From: Brassica napus | Taxonomy: Eukaryota; Streptophyta; Magnoliopsida; Brassicales; Brassicaceae | Length of the DNA stretch: 64,000 nucleotides | Reading direction: 5' to 3' | Assembly (NCBI RefSeq): GCF_020379485.1 | Contig: NC_063438.1 | Coordinates: forward strand, 5,414,024 to 5,478,023 | In this document: piece after piece, positions 1 through 14,466 of the stretch | Layout of the letters: every line of letters starts with the position of its first letter | How positions within the stretch are numbered: the first letter of the stretch is position 1 | Position numbers and translations under genes: made by a program | The notes under the pieces: model-generated | Databases searched by the model: none | What the model was told of the DNA's origin: nothing | What the model saw: only the letters and a program-made list of their open reading frames with translations

Positions 1-900
1 ACTCCAACAGAAAAAGAGAGAGAAAAAGAGAGAGAAAAAGAGAGAGAAAAAGTAGATCTTGGAGTTTCGGTGTCCGGTCGGCGCGTAAGCGCGCGTGCCG
101 GCGCCGGAGCTCGTCGTCTTTCAGTTTATTCGTCCGGCTCTTGTCCCATCCTCCTCTCCTTTCAGTGACCGCCTTGTCTGAGCTGTGGTTTCATCATCAT
201 CCGTGATGTATCGGATCTTGGAGTGAAGACGCGGTTGGTGGTGAGTTGATGGTGCGGTGAGGACGCGCGTAGTATGGATCTCGTTCCCGGGAGATGGAGG
301 CTTCCACAGATCCGTCGTCGCCGGCTTTTGTTACTGCGAGGTGGAAGCGTCTTTGGCTTCGCCGTCGTCGGCTCAAGTCCCCGGGGTGTCAAGGCTTCCT
401 CAGCTTCCCGCCGCCGGCTTTAGGTTTTTTTTGTAGTTATGGTTTCTTAGTTCTGGGTTTGAGTGGGGATTGTCTGGTTCTTGGTTGTCGCTTTAGGTTT
501 AAAGTTTTCAAGCTTTCGCTTTGTCGGAGGAGCTCTCCAGGAGAGATGAGGCTCTCCGATGGGTGGATAGAGTGGAAAGTATTGGATGGGTTCGGCGGAG
601 GCTCTTCGGTTATGAGCTCCGTTTGAAGTTTGTGGTGGTGAGGTGATTCCGGTGGTGAGGCGGATGCGACGCGTGCAGTTCTGATGGGTGGAGATGCATC
701 CACGTGTCCGGCGTCCAATCTTCTTGACGCTCGAGTCGGTCGTCGTCACACCGGGGATGGTTTGGGCCGTTGGCCCGTGTAACGGGTTCTGTGGATCATT
801 GGGCCGGTTTGGTATATGTTTTCTGGGCTTTTATGTAATCGGTTTCTGGGCTGGGCCCGATCTTTTTAATATTAAAAACTTTGACGGGAAAAAAAAAAAG
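1..900 (+). other. GC-rich, poly(A)-ended sequence of unknown class
   Basis: The stretch from the window edge to a run of 11 A near 889-900 is far richer in G and C than its surroundings. It starts with a short GAGAGAAAAA-type repeat. Short open frames on both strands look like by-products of GC-rich codons, and none resembles a known protein. A GC-rich body ending in oligo(A) suits a retroposed or LINE-derived sequence. The left end lies outside the window, so no target duplication can be tested. It could instead be the 5' region of a gene reading leftwards. Confidence 0.3.
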
Positions 901-1483
901 ATGGTAATCATACTTCTGACGGTTTGTTGAGTAAAATCCACATTATTTGTAATGATTAAAATTTGATTAAGCTTTTGTAGGACTTTGATGCGGCCTCTTA
1001 AAATTGATTAAGCTTATGATTCACCACTAATAGGTTGTCAGTATCAACTGTCACGTGAACAACCTCCGTTGCTGCTGTCTCTAAGTTTTTTATTATAATT
1101 ATTTTATTTTATTTGCTAGAAAAACAAATGATATTCTCTAATGCTTAAGATCAAAGATTTACCAAATAAAACTGATAATGAAAAAAACTAAGCCAATTTT
1201 CATTTCATTATTTCAATGGCCTGCCTATTCTAGCTTGAGAGATAAGTTCTTCATTTGAGGAACACTTCATATGCTGCATTCTTCAATAAGAACATGATAA
1301 ATCTTAAATATCAAACAATAATGATGTCATACCTAATTATTGTCATTTATATATACTAAAACTATAAATAAACAGGTTGACAATAAAAACTGATTTTGCT
1401 AATACGTTTATGGGCGTGAAGAATGTATTTTAACCAACTATAAAAGTAGAGACCAAAATGCTCACCAACAAATTAATAATAAA
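901..1483. other. AT-rich intergenic DNA, no gene seen
   Basis: No coding region, RNA gene or recognisable repeat is visible. The sequence is AT-rich spacer between the GC-rich block and a small inverted-repeat element. Confidence 0.6.
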
Positions 1484-1752
1484 GAGAAATTCTTTAGGAT
1501 AGTCATTTTTTAAGTTTTTGTCATAAAATAGTTATCAATGAAAAAAATGACCAATTTTTTTTATTAAAACGTAAAAATACATTTTACCCTAGAGTTAACT
1601 AATTTAGATTTAAGATTTAGAGCTAAAGTGTGGATCTTTGGAGATAAAAAATAAATATTAAAATTTTCAAAATAAAAAAGATAATTTTGTTATTTTTGTT
1701 TTTAGGGTTATTTTGTAACAAAAACTTAAAAATGTTATTCGAGAGAATTGCC
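1484..1752. mobile_element. MITE with long terminal inverted repeats (Mutator-like)
   Basis: The ends form imperfect inverted repeats of about 45 bp. The left end reads AATTCTTTAGGATAGTCATT and continues TTTTAAGTTTTTGTCA. The reverse complement of the right end reads AATTCTCTCGAATAACATTT and continues TTAAGTTTTTGTTA. Flanks are TAATAATAAA (1474-1483) and TAATTATAAA (1753-1762), a near-perfect 9-10 bp duplication typical of Mutator-like elements. The 269-bp body has no coding capacity. It lies about 450 bp upstream of the tubulin start codon. Confidence 0.6.
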
Positions 1753-2059
1753 TAATTATAAACTATCTCATTTACAACTAAAATTGGTTATTTGATTTTA
1801 AAAATGGTTTAAGACACTAACATACTCCATTGAAAATGACCTAATAATTAAAGTTTGTTCAAGCTAGTGTGACAAGATCACAACAACTGATTGCAATCTA
1901 ATAACCATCTTATCCTTTCTATAATGAACAGTCACTATTACAGCTCATTCCAAGACAGAACAACAACCATATTTTTTGTTTTTAAAACAAAAACAAAATC
2001 AATAATGGACAAATATTGGATTTTCCAAAAGTGCCCCTATTTCTTTGTCCTCCTCTTCT

Positions 2060-2066
2060 TATATAA
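2060..2066 (+). promoter_or_regulatory. TATA box of the beta-tubulin gene
   Basis: TATATAA lies 134 bp upstream of the tubulin ATG and directly after a pyrimidine-rich tract (TTTGTCCTCCTCTTC). This spacing leaves a 5' UTR of about 100 nt. The assignment rests on motif and position only. Confidence 0.55.
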
Positions 2067-2199
2067 GCAGGAACCATCCAGAACTTAATCGGTACCCTTC
2101 CAAATTTTCTGCATAAATTATTTCTCATCCGTCTTGAAACAATTCAGAAAAAATTATTTATCACAAAGCAGATTCCATTTTCAAATTTTCCCGGGAAAA

Positions 2200-4302
<2,103 letters not shown>

Positions 4303-5390
4303 GATCTTTAGATCGTTAAGTTTGTTTTCGTATTTCGCTATTGATCTTTATTGTTTTGGGTGTAAATTGTAATGAAAACTAATTTGTGGGTGAATCTGTA
4401 AAACAGAAGATGAGGTTTTGCCGTTTTGGTCCTGATCTTTCTTGTTTCGGTTTATATATATTGTTAAGGTTTGGTTTTAAGCTCTGTTTTACCCAACACT
4501 TCTGAGTTCTCACCATGGAAGCATTCAACCGTGGGTTCAACAAGACGCCGAGAAACATCAATGGTCGAGTTAAATCTACATTTTCCCGTGTCTTTGATTG
4601 ATCCATATATTTTGATGGATTAAGTTATGCTTTGTTAGAATGAATTAAGTTATTATCAACTAGTAAAAACCACATTACATTAGGACTAATGAATTTAGTT
4701 TTCTAGTTACTAGATGAATTATAGATCATGTTTTAAGCAAATATAGTATGCGTTATTTACACAATTCAAAAGTAGTTTTCTCTCCTCAACCATTCGGTGT
4801 GGCTAAATCTAAATATCAATTCAATATTCTTTGAGAGACTTTATTTCGAAGCAATGAATAAAAGAAGGGTCTTAAATAAACTTACAGAAAATAAATCCAA
4901 AAATGTACAAAATTATAAACTAAAAGGACTACATGAACAAATAGAATAAGATTGAGAAGTTATAAAGCTCTGGCCGACAGACACAAATATTTCTCTTCCC
5001 AGCCTCCCCTCCGTCTCTTCCCACTCTCAGCCTAGCAGGTGAAGTTCCCTTAGCTTTTGAGTTTCGTGTATCTACGTTGGTTTGTTGTCGGAAAAGCTAT
5101 AATCAATTGGAGATTTTAGGTTTAGTAAAGGTGAAACCTTTTATAGTCTGACGGATTCTTATCTAGGGTTGTTTTAGGAATTTGAAAATTTTCACGGTGA
5201 AACCTCTCTGTAGACTGTGTCTGAATGTTTCTCGTTCCATAGTTGATGTGGGAAGTTAAGAAAGTTTTGATCTTTTTTAGTTCTCTGTTTACTGCATCAT
5301 CGTGTAGAAAGTTAATAGAGAAAGGTATGTCCTTTTGATATTGAGTAGGTACTGTAAAAAGATAATATTGGCCAAGTAGCAGCGCAGAGG
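4303..5390. other. Tubulin 3' region and RRN3 5' region
   Basis: The first 150 bp downstream of the tubulin stop are T-rich and contain AATGAAA-type polyadenylation candidates. From about 4970 a pyrimidine-rich leader (CTTCCCAGCCTCCCCTCCG) and the possible donor AGCAG|GTGAAG near 5038 suggest the RRN3 5' UTR starts here and holds one intron ending near 5384. No other gene is seen. Confidence 0.45.
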
Positions 5391-8300
5391 ATGGGAGCAG
5401 CAGAGACTCTAACTGATCCCTCAAGCCTATGTGAGTCTAACTATATGGGCAACGGTGATTTGTCTGACACGGATATGGTGATTACCGTGAGAAACACCCT
5501 TGCTTCTGTCCAAAACGTGAGTGTGTATGCTTCTTTCTTGTGCTTATGTGTTTTTACATATGTTGATGCTATTTTGTGTTTTATGCTTTTAGGGGGAATG
5601 TTACCGTTACGATGAGCTTGTTAAAACTATGCAAGCTACCAAAAACTCTGATCTTGAAGCACAGCTTGTGGTGGTGTTCCTTTTTCTTTCAACGAGAGTA
5701 TTTTCTTCGTCTTCCCTTTTTTCCTTAAGTGTTTTTTTTTTTTTTGTTTGGCAGACAGCATTGAAAGCATTGTCAAGCTCTGTGGCTTACTTAGATATCA
5801 TTCACCATGAAAAGCTTCTTTCTTTGGTAAGTTTATAAGCTTACAGTTGCTTTCTAATTAAATTTAGTTTAAGATAATTGTATTATTATGTTACAGGTTT
5901 TTAGAATGTCATTGTGGGATCTCAAACCTCATGTCATGGATGCTTTGGTGGGTCTACTCATATCACTGGTACACAACTCAACACTTACCACCCTCACGCT
6001 GGACTTTTTTATTTAACATGTATGAGGAGGTAGCCAAGTTTTTGTTTTGTCATCACAGGCTGTCACTACAGGAAAGTATCTGGACCCTTGTCTGAATATG
6101 CTCGTACGCCACTTTTTGCCACCGGATTGGGTGATTAGAAGACTTTCGCAGCACCGTGTAGTGAAACAGAAGATGGAAGTTCTTTCTCATGTTCATGAAG
6201 CCCTTCTGAAAATCTGTATTTTGTTTCCTCGTGCTCCCTCGAGAATATTAGACATGCTACCCAAAATAAACAAAAAGGGCCAAGTGAGTTTTTATTTTTA
6301 TTTGATTTAGTGGCTAGCTTTTGCTGAAGAAAACAAACAATGCTACCGTCATGCAGGTGGTAGAGATATTTGTGGAGAACTTATTAAAGCTGGAGAATAG
6401 TCTAATGGGACAAGATGATGGCAGCAAGATTTTTATGATGGTGATGGAGAGGCTACGAGATATGGATGTAAGTTACATAATATGTTTTATTACACATAAA
6501 GCCATTTAAATTAATGATGTGCTGGTGTGTTCATTTAGTTGGAGATTGATTGGGATGGTATTCCACAAGATGACTCAAGTAGAGGTTTGTTTGATATGGA
6601 ACTTGAAGATGCAGTTGAAGATAATACTATGAAAGAAGGAGACGAGGTAGGCTCAGTGTTTGTTTTGACTATAAAGCTAGCCTCTGAATCTGATATAATA
6701 TCTATTGCAGTTTCAAGTGGGATCTCTAACATCGGATGGAAATGTAATTTTTGAGTCTTTGGATAAATTGATGGTCTTATCTTTTGATCATCTTGAATCC
6801 TGTAAACTTGCTGGTCGTTTGGATCAGGTATGTCACCAAATAATAACTTCCTTTTTTTTTTTTTTGAATGAATGTTAAATTTATTCAAAAAAGCCTTTAT
6901 ACAACAAGTGCATGCTGTATACTAGAATTAATCACTAGCTACCTTTTCAAATATGAACTGAAGCCTATTTACATTCTAGTATAAAACCAGTATTGCATTA
7001 ATCTCTCCATACCCTTAGCCCCACTTCTACTCATCAACGTGATCTTGTTGCGTATCCCTTTATCAACCATCCTTTTAATAACTGACAACTGCATCTTCTT
7101 CTCCCCATGAATTACCTTATTACGCTCTCTCCAAATTGCATAGAGCACAATCTAAAACGCATAACGAAGGCAAAACCGGCTCATCTTCTCCCTTTTCTCA
7201 TCTGAAATGATCGCAATGATTCCAGACCAATCTGTAGTATAGGAACTACACAATATCCCTTTTGTAACATACTCCCATACCTGAGACGAGTATTCACACT
7301 GGAAGAACAGATGGCTTCTCGATTCAGAGGCATTTTTACATAATACACATACTGTATCAAGTCCCCTACTCCATATAGCCATCTTATCTAACGTTGGCAT
7401 TCTATCTCTGATAGACACCCACGCCATAAAAGCAAATTTAGGAGTAGCATGAGGAAACCAGATAGCACGTGCCCATGAGACTGGATTCTTACTCTCTCTC
7501 AGCAAATACCAAGTTTCCATCGTAGAGAATTTCTGTTTAAAACCAGTTTTACCTCTCCACAGATTACTATCCTCCTTCTCAGGCACAAGATTACTTGCAA
7601 TGATGTGCAGTTCCGCTTCTATAACATTTAACACACCTGTGCGATGTCTTCTTCTCCTTCGAACAGCTAATACTGCTTCCGCCAGTGTCGCATCCCTTCT
7701 CACACCCATCTCAATCACACCTCGCGGACCCAAAACATCAAACAAAGCTCCTTTATCTGACCAACTATCGAACCAAAAGGAAATATGTCTTCCATTACCC
7801 ACCTCTCTCCTATAAAACCTCTTAGCCACTTCCCTCAATTTCAACGTTTTCCTCCATATCCAAGAACCTACCTGAGTTGTAGACTTCACCTCCCAAAATT
7901 TTTTCCCTTTAAGTAAGTTTGCTTTGATCCATTTACCCCATAATGAATCTCCAGTTAACAGTCTCCAGATCAGCTTCAGCCCATTCACTCTATTTACTTC
8001 TCTTAAGTTCCTTATACCCAATCCACCTTCATTCTTAGTGCAACAAACATCACTCCATGCTACTTTAGCACTCTTTGTTTTAAGGCTTGGTCCAGTCCAA
8101 AGAAAAGCAGCACAGATTTGCTCCACTTCCTTCACACAAGCACTAGGAAGTCTGAATACCGCCAACCAAAAGTTTGCAATACTCAGTAGCACAGAGTTTA
8201 TAAGCTGTAATCTTCCGGCATATGACATAAACCTACACGTCCATGAGCATACTTTACTTCTGATCCTTTCCAACAGCGGAAGCCAATCTTGCGATCTCAT

Positions 8301-11300
8301 ACTTTGGGTCATAAGAGGGAGACCTAAGTATCGCACTGGTAACTCACCAACCGCAAACGGAAAATTCGTCATGATACTACACTTCTCAACCTCCTTTACA
8401 CCCGCCATATATATCGTTGACTTCTCCAGACTAATCCGTAATCCTGACCAAACTTCAAACTCTTCAAAAACAGAAAGAGCACCTTCTATTGACCTCTTTG
8501 AACCCTCAACAAATACCATTAAATCGTCAGCGAAGCAAAGGTGCGTTATAGAGAGACTCTTACAACCCGGATGGAACTTGAACTTATTTTCTTCTACTGC
8601 TTTGTCAATCTTCATAGATAAAACATTCATACAGAGCACAAAAAGATATGGTGACAAAGAACAACCTTGACGAAGCCCCCTTGAGCTCTGAAAATAGCCT
8701 GCAAGATCCCCATTGACTTGCACTGAAAAAGAAGGGCTTGTAATACAAAGCTTTATCCAATGTATGTACTTCTCCGGAAATCCCAATACACTCAAACTCT
8801 TCAGAACAAAATCCCACTGCACTGAATCAAATGCCTTTGAGATGTCAATCTTCATTAAGCACCTAGGAGTAACCGTGTCTTTGTGATAATTCTTTACAAG
8901 CTCTGAGGCAAGAAGCACGTTTTCCATGAGAAGCCTACCCTTTACAAACGCAGATTGAGTCTCAGCAATGATTCTTGGCAGCAAAACCTTAAGCCGATTA
9001 GCCAATATTTTCGAGACAACCTTGTAAAGAACATTACAACATGCTATCGGACGGTAATCCTTCATCTCCATCGAGTCTAGCTTCTTAGGAACAAGAGCAA
9101 GAATAGTAGAGTTGACTCCTTTTGGTAGAAACCCAAATCTGAAAACTGACTGCACTGCTATCACAAAATCTTGAGAGATGATCGACCAAGAGGTTTTAAA
9201 GAATTCGCAGGAAAACCCATCAGGACCCGGAGATTTATAGCTAGGCATAGCAAATAGGACCTTTCTAATCTCTTCTGCAGTAACTTCAGCTTCCAACAGA
9301 TTACAATCATCCATAGAGCATCTGAACTTGAGTAAATCTTCCAACTCATCCTCATTTACTCCCTTATAATTCTCCGGAATCTGATTAAGAAAATGAGCAA
9401 AGAAATCCTCTGCCTCCTTCTTAATTTCTGAATGCTGATTCACCACACATCCATTCGCACATCTGATTTCTCTGATCATATTTTGAGCTTGACGAGATTT
9501 TATGGCTCTATGAAAAGTCTTGTTGTTTTTGTCTCCAACGTCAAGCCAGAACAACTTTGCCCTTTGCTTCAAAAAGTCCTCCTCAAGGCTTGCAACATGT
9601 AGCCATTTACCATACGTTTCTGCCTCTTCTTTAACCGCCCCTTCACTTGGGTTCACTAAAGTAACATTCTGCCTCTCACATAACAAATCAAATGCCTCCT
9701 TTGCACGCTTTGTTAAATTTCCCAGCTTCTCTCTACCCAACTCCCTAATCAACGGTTTTAGACCTTTTAACTTTTTTCGAGAATCTGAACATAGCAGATG
9801 TTGAATGAAAAAGTCTCTCAGTAGAATCCCAATACGTCTGAACCATAGGGAGAAAAGATGGAATGCTACCAATTGCGTTTATATACTTAAACGGACGCTT
9901 GATCTTCTCACTTGATGCCAGCAACTGCACCTTACACCTCATATGATCCGAGCAACCTCCAGCTTCAAATACTGAATACGCGTTACTGAATCTTCGCAAT
10001 GCCACTTCATTAAGTAGAACTCTATCCAGTTTCTTACAGATTACCCCATTCTCCCTCTTATTACACCACGTGTATTTTGGTCCTTGATAAGCCATATCCG
10101 TAAGTTGACAATGCAGAATCAAACTCTGAAACTCTCTCATACCACCAGTAATCCTACCCATATTCTCAAATCTTGAACTCTCAACCCCATCCAGTATTTC
10201 ATTGAAGTCACCCATAATCATCCAAGATTTATTTCTAAAACTCGGAGAATCATGGTGAAATGCAAGATCCCCCCATAAGACCTTCCTCTCCTCCACTTGA
10301 TTACTCGCATAGATACAAGATACATAGAACTCTTCCTCCCCTTCCATCTCAACCAAACATGTGATAATCTGGTCCGATTTATATACAGGAGACATACGGA
10401 CCGAATCTCTCCATAATAACCAAATTCTACCTCCCTGACTGTCCTCATAATTAGTAATTGATGACCAATCCCTGAATACCTTTTTAAAAATTTTCTCTGA
10501 TTTTCCTTCCTTCACCCTAGTTTCCAGAATGCAACCAAATCTCATCTTCTTATTCTTCACCCACTCAGATACGACGAAATGTTTCAAATCTTTATTAAAC
10601 CCACGAACATTCCAGAAGAAGCACGCCATAATTAGAGTTTTCGTCGAGAAGACCGTTTGCTCTTAGGTTGAGCCTCTTGAGCTTTTGTCTTCTGACCTCT
10701 TCTACTCCCTTTTTGCATAGCTGCCTTATCTTTTTCTTTTGTATGTTGACACAATATCTCATCTTCCAACAATTCCCCTTCTAAAATATCCATGGCTTCA
10801 ACATCCATACTTTCTTCTTCCTCTACCTCCAATGTTTCTGCAATTTCTCCTTCCTCTACTTCATCAACTGATAATACAGAATACTTCGACGCCGAAATAA
10901 GAACTTCCCCAGCATCTCTCAGCGGAGTTTGAACTCTCCCTACTTTATCCCCCGAGACAGTTAACCAATCATTTCCTTCCTTCCTTACAGTAGCAGAACC
11001 ATCATCCTCCAAAACAGAATCTGTGCCAGCCTTGAGCTCCAATCCCATAACTTGATCTTCCTTCACTGGACTAGCATCTAAAATCTGCACCTCAGCTACT
11101 TCCTTTTCTATCTTCTTTCCTGATTCATTCGCAACAACACTCTTTGCTTCCTTTCCCCTGTCTTATAATCTCTTTTCTTCATACTACAAACCGTCTCAGT
11201 ATGTCCCCATTTCTCACACTGAGCACACCGAGATGGCAACCAAGGATAGTAGAATTCCGCAGTGAACTCTTTACCCCCCATCATAAAATCTATCTCCTTT

Positions 11301-13640
11301 GGCAAATGCTTTGAAACATCAACCTTTACAAACACTTTCGCCTCTTCAAAATTTGAACAGGCTATGGTCTCAGGATGAAGTCGAACAGGGAATCCCACTG
11401 TGCTTGTCATAAAGCTAAGAGCCTCCCATGAGAACGTATGAAGAGGAATTTTACGCAGATGCACCCACATCGGTATAGCTTCCTCCTCAGGCGTCTCTTC
11501 CTCTGCCTTCGGCGTCCATTTCTTCACCACCATTGGAACCCCTGCAATATTCCACATCCCTCTTCTGATTACTTTCTCCCTAGCCTTCATACTTGTAATC
11601 TTGAATCGCATAGTCTTAGCATCCACATCATAACCTCCACTTTTGAACTTGAATCCCCGTAACTCCAGATCTTATTCACCACCATATGAACCTTGGCTAT
11701 ATGAGGCGCGAGATCTAGAAACTTCCCTACAACAAATTCCTCCCACAATGGTGTTGTTTCCGAAAGAATATCCTCAGGAAACTCCACCTTATTCTTCCCA
11801 TCCTTCAAAACGATATCAACCTCATATTTCCTCAAAACCCGTTTATCCTTCACTTTCGATGCCCAGCTTGGAATCCCTTTCTGCAAAACGTCAACCTCCG
11901 AATCCCGAACTACCCCTGTAGCTTCCCCTACCACTTTAACCTCCCGATCTATCTCCGGTGGATCAGATGAGCTCGGCGAAGCCGCCGAAATCATCGCGAA
12001 TACCAGTCTCGAAAGTCGCACTCAAAATCGCCCCAAAATCGCTTTTAGCAAAACGGTGCGTTTTAATGAGGATGATTATTATCCATATTAACAACATTAG
12101 ATCATAGTTTGTTACACTAATAATAATAATAACTTCCTTGCCTTTACGTGCTCATGAATTTATCATTGCTGATCTGTTTTAAATGCTTTTTGGCTAGGTG
12201 TTTGAAAAGCTCTTCGAGGCATTTGAGCACTACATTATGGATATACACAAAACAAAAGTTTCGCAGGTAGGCTACACAGCTATATCACGGTCCTCACATG
12301 CAGATGACTCATGTTTTAGACTCACTTTTTGCAATTCGTCTGCAGTTTCTGATGTTCTATGCATGTTCACTGGATCCTGAAAACTGTGGTGTGAAATTTG
12401 CGATTAAGCTGATGGACATTTTCCTCTTCAGCAACAAGCTACCTACAAGGCAAGTTTCACCTTCTCATTCTAAGGTCAAAAATTATCTCATTCTGACAAA
12501 CTTGGTCTGTGGTTTTGTTTCTTCCTTTTTTTTAAATAACAGGATGAGTGCTATGGCTTATCTAGCTAGCTACTTGGCTCGTGGGAAGTTTTTACATGTT
12601 TCCTATGTGGCTAGCATATTAAAAAGGTTTGAAACGATTCCTAATACCTCAAATATAAATGTATGATCTAACTGAAAACTTAAGTCTGTTGCAACATTGA
12701 TTTAATTGTGTCTATTGTCTAAAATTTTTAGGTTGGTAGATGAGTGTGCGGATCACTGTAGAACTTGCAGTGATGATATTAACTCTAAGGCACATCAGAT
12801 TTTCTACTCCGGATGCCAGGTATATACTGCTTTCAATCCCAAGCTCTACCAGTCACAAAATTACACATTGATCATTTGCTTAGATCATGTTCTGTAAACA
12901 CAGGCGATCATGTATGTGCTCTGCTTCCGGATGAGATCCATCCTAGCTGTTCCTCGCTTTCGGTCTGAGCTTATACCATTGGAGTCAATTTTAATGCACA
13001 GACTAAACCCGTTAAAGGTGAGTTATATACATATACTCTGATCCCATCTGTTTTGTTTTCACCTAAACTCAACTGTTAAGTATCAAACGCATGATAATAA
13101 GCTTTGCAACCGATTTTGTTTTTGAGAATAGGAATGCCTTCCATGGGTAGTTGCAGAGTTCCTTAAACAAGCTAAAGCAGGTGGTCTGTTTGTCGTCTCA
13201 GACTCCTTCATTTTCGATAAGCTACTTGAGTCTGAGCTCTCCCGTGGGTCTAAGAAGCTTGATGCATTCTTCCCCTTTGACCCTTGCTTGCTGAAAAGCT
13301 CTAACAGGTTTTGAAAACTTTCTCTGATTCTTTTGCTCGTTCTCCCAATGAATCATGTGTCTTAAATGGTGGTCTTGGATGATATTGAAGCTTTATCTCC
13401 GGGAATTTCATCTACTGGTCGATGGTGAGACCGACCTATGACGAAGATGATGAGGAAGATGTTGAGATCATTGTGAATGTGGATGAGGAGAGTGATGAAG
13501 AGGAAGAGGGTGATGTTGATCATGTCATGGACAAGATGTCCATAACGCCTAAGCATTATTTCATGAACGAGATGGAAAGAGAGAAACTTCTGAAAATGCC
13601 TTCCGTAATCAGACCTTCCATTAGTCCTCAATCCTTATGA
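5391..13640 (+). CDS. RRN3: RNA polymerase I initiation factor RRN3 (TIF-IA)
   Basis: RRN3/TIF-IA links RNA polymerase I to the rDNA promoter and controls rRNA synthesis in the nucleolus. Fifteen exons join in frame to 597 residues: 5391-5516, 5593-5670, 5755-5826, 5897-5968, 6059-6283, 6357-6467, 6539-6646, 6711-6827, 12198-12266, 12346-12449, 12543-12626, 12732-12819, 12904-13017, 13132-13307 and 13391-13640. Family blocks seen include FYACSLDPENCGVKFA, MSAMAYLASYLARGKF, FYSGCQAIMYVLCFRMRSI, FFPFDPCLLK, an acidic patch (DEESDEEEEGDVD) and a C-terminal MSITPKH. The order and size match Arabidopsis RRN3 as remembered. Intron 8 (6828-12197) is enlarged by a LINE, but its splice sites are intact. 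Intron 10 uses a GC donor (ACAAG|GCAAGT). The exon 2 donor lies in a GTGGTGGTG run, so its exact position could shift by one codon. Confidence 0.93.
6970..10629 (-). pseudogene. LINE ORF2 (AP-endonuclease and reverse transcriptase), broken
   Basis: From 10629 the reading frame starts MACFFWNVRGFNK, the start of the plant LINE endonuclease, with MIMGDFNEIL and the CSDH motif. It shifts frame in an A run near 9776-9781, where six A replace the five expected. The next frame holds the reverse transcriptase with SPGPDGFSCEFFK, DYRPIACCNVLYK and the catalytic FADDLMVF, followed by a zinc-binding RVT region (CVLCKNASESRSHLFFQC). A TAG at 7152-7154 cuts it off. Beyond this stop the same frame continues with a coherent IWRERNK sequence to about 6970, so TAG is a nonsense change in an otherwise full-length ORF2. 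Confidence 0.88.
10632..12021 (-). pseudogene. LINE ORF1 (gag-like, zinc knuckle), frameshifted
   Basis: Reading from 12021, the protein has an N-terminal segment like the plant LINE/DUF4283 domain (VEFPEDILSETTPLWEEFVV). It loses frame near 11635, where one base appears missing between KVEV and DVDAKTMRFKI. The next frame carries KWTPKAEEETPEEEAIPMWV and a CCHC knuckle (CAQCEKWGHTETVC), then shifts again near 11150-11165 into an acidic, Glu-rich tail ending at 10632. In living relatives ORF1 binds RNA in the retrotransposition particle. ORF2 starts just 3 bp downstream. Confidence 0.85.
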
Positions 13641-14065
13641 GTTTGTTGGATAGGGTCTCTATATGCAATTTTGTAGCAATATTTATCAGTTATTCCAATA
13701 GACTTAAGAATTTATAATATATGGAAACAATTGTATTCTAAGATTACAGTTCAATATATTTGCATTTGGTTAGAAGATGTTTTTGAATCAGGAAATGTGT
13801 AATCCAATAGTATTCTAAGATGAAAAAGACTCGGTGATAGTTTTCAGTTTATGACAAGGACCATAACAAAATATTCTGCAACAAGATATCAAGAATGTAC
13901 ATATGATTTAAGAAATAAAAGATGAGAAATAATATCATGAGCGTTACAATATCATTCCAGCCTTTAACTAAATTTACAATTATGATTAGAATTGCAAATT
14001 TATCAGGAGAAACACCAAATATCTAAGATGTTACTACCTGTTAGCCATGATGCTACTATATACTA
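13641..14065. other. RRN3 3' region, AT-rich, no gene seen
   Basis: The sequence after the RRN3 stop is AT-rich with no coding potential. It presumably holds the RRN3 3' UTR and terminator. Confidence 0.5.
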
Positions 14066-14466
14066 GTTGTTTATTTTACGGTTATTCGAGGACGAATCTT
14101 CTCTAACCCGGAGAGAATGATGCAGATAAGTATTTGAAATATTTTCAAATATCTTATTGTTTATTTTATTAGTTATATTAATTTTAGATAATTATCTTTA
14201 TTGTTTTAGCATTTTACGGTTTTATTATATATAGCCGTCTAGGCTTAAGTTTGTATTGAGTTGATGATTGATTATTAATAAAAGTTAAGAGATTTCTCTT
14301 TTGTTCCTTGTTTTCGGTAGATCATAGATGATCTCAACGAATTTAAGAAGACATTGATCTTAGGTATTCTTAGACTAAATAAGATCTTTGTGATTATTCT
14401 AGTTTTCTGGATATTCTAAGAATCAACAGATCTCTAATTCTATTTTATAAAGTTTCCGTTACATCA
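14066..14466 (+). mobile_element. Remnant of a Ty3/gypsy 3' end with one LTR
   Basis: The segment GGTTATTCGAGGACGAATCT followed by CCGGAGAGAA resembles the common 3' end of plant Ty3/gypsy pol genes and its polypurine tract. Directly after it, TGATGCAG at 14118 could start an LTR that ends ...TTACATCA at 14466, giving about 349 bp with TG...CA termini. The rest of the element is absent. The call is based on these short matches only. Confidence 0.42.

Larger units (their letters stand above)
6852..12124 (-). mobile_element. L1-type LINE inserted in RRN3 intron 8
   Basis: The element reads on the minus strand. Its poly(A) tail appears as T14 at 6852-6865. The 13-bp target duplication AATAATAACTTCC flanks it at 6839-6851 and 12125-12137, a hallmark of target-primed reverse transcription. 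It carries a nucleic-acid-binding ORF1 and an endonuclease/reverse-transcriptase ORF2, both with frameshifts, so this copy is dead. Near its 5' end (about 12048-12064) is AAAACGCACCGTTTTGCT, also found at the 5' end of the second LINE in the window. It is antisense to RRN3. Confidence 0.93.

Noticed and set aside
294..930. Overlapping frames on both strands in the first kilobase
   Set aside because: GC-rich sequence makes long chance frames. None shows protein-like conservation or splice structure.
7924..8670. 248-codon plus-strand frame
   Set aside because: It is the antisense shadow of the LINE reverse transcriptase.
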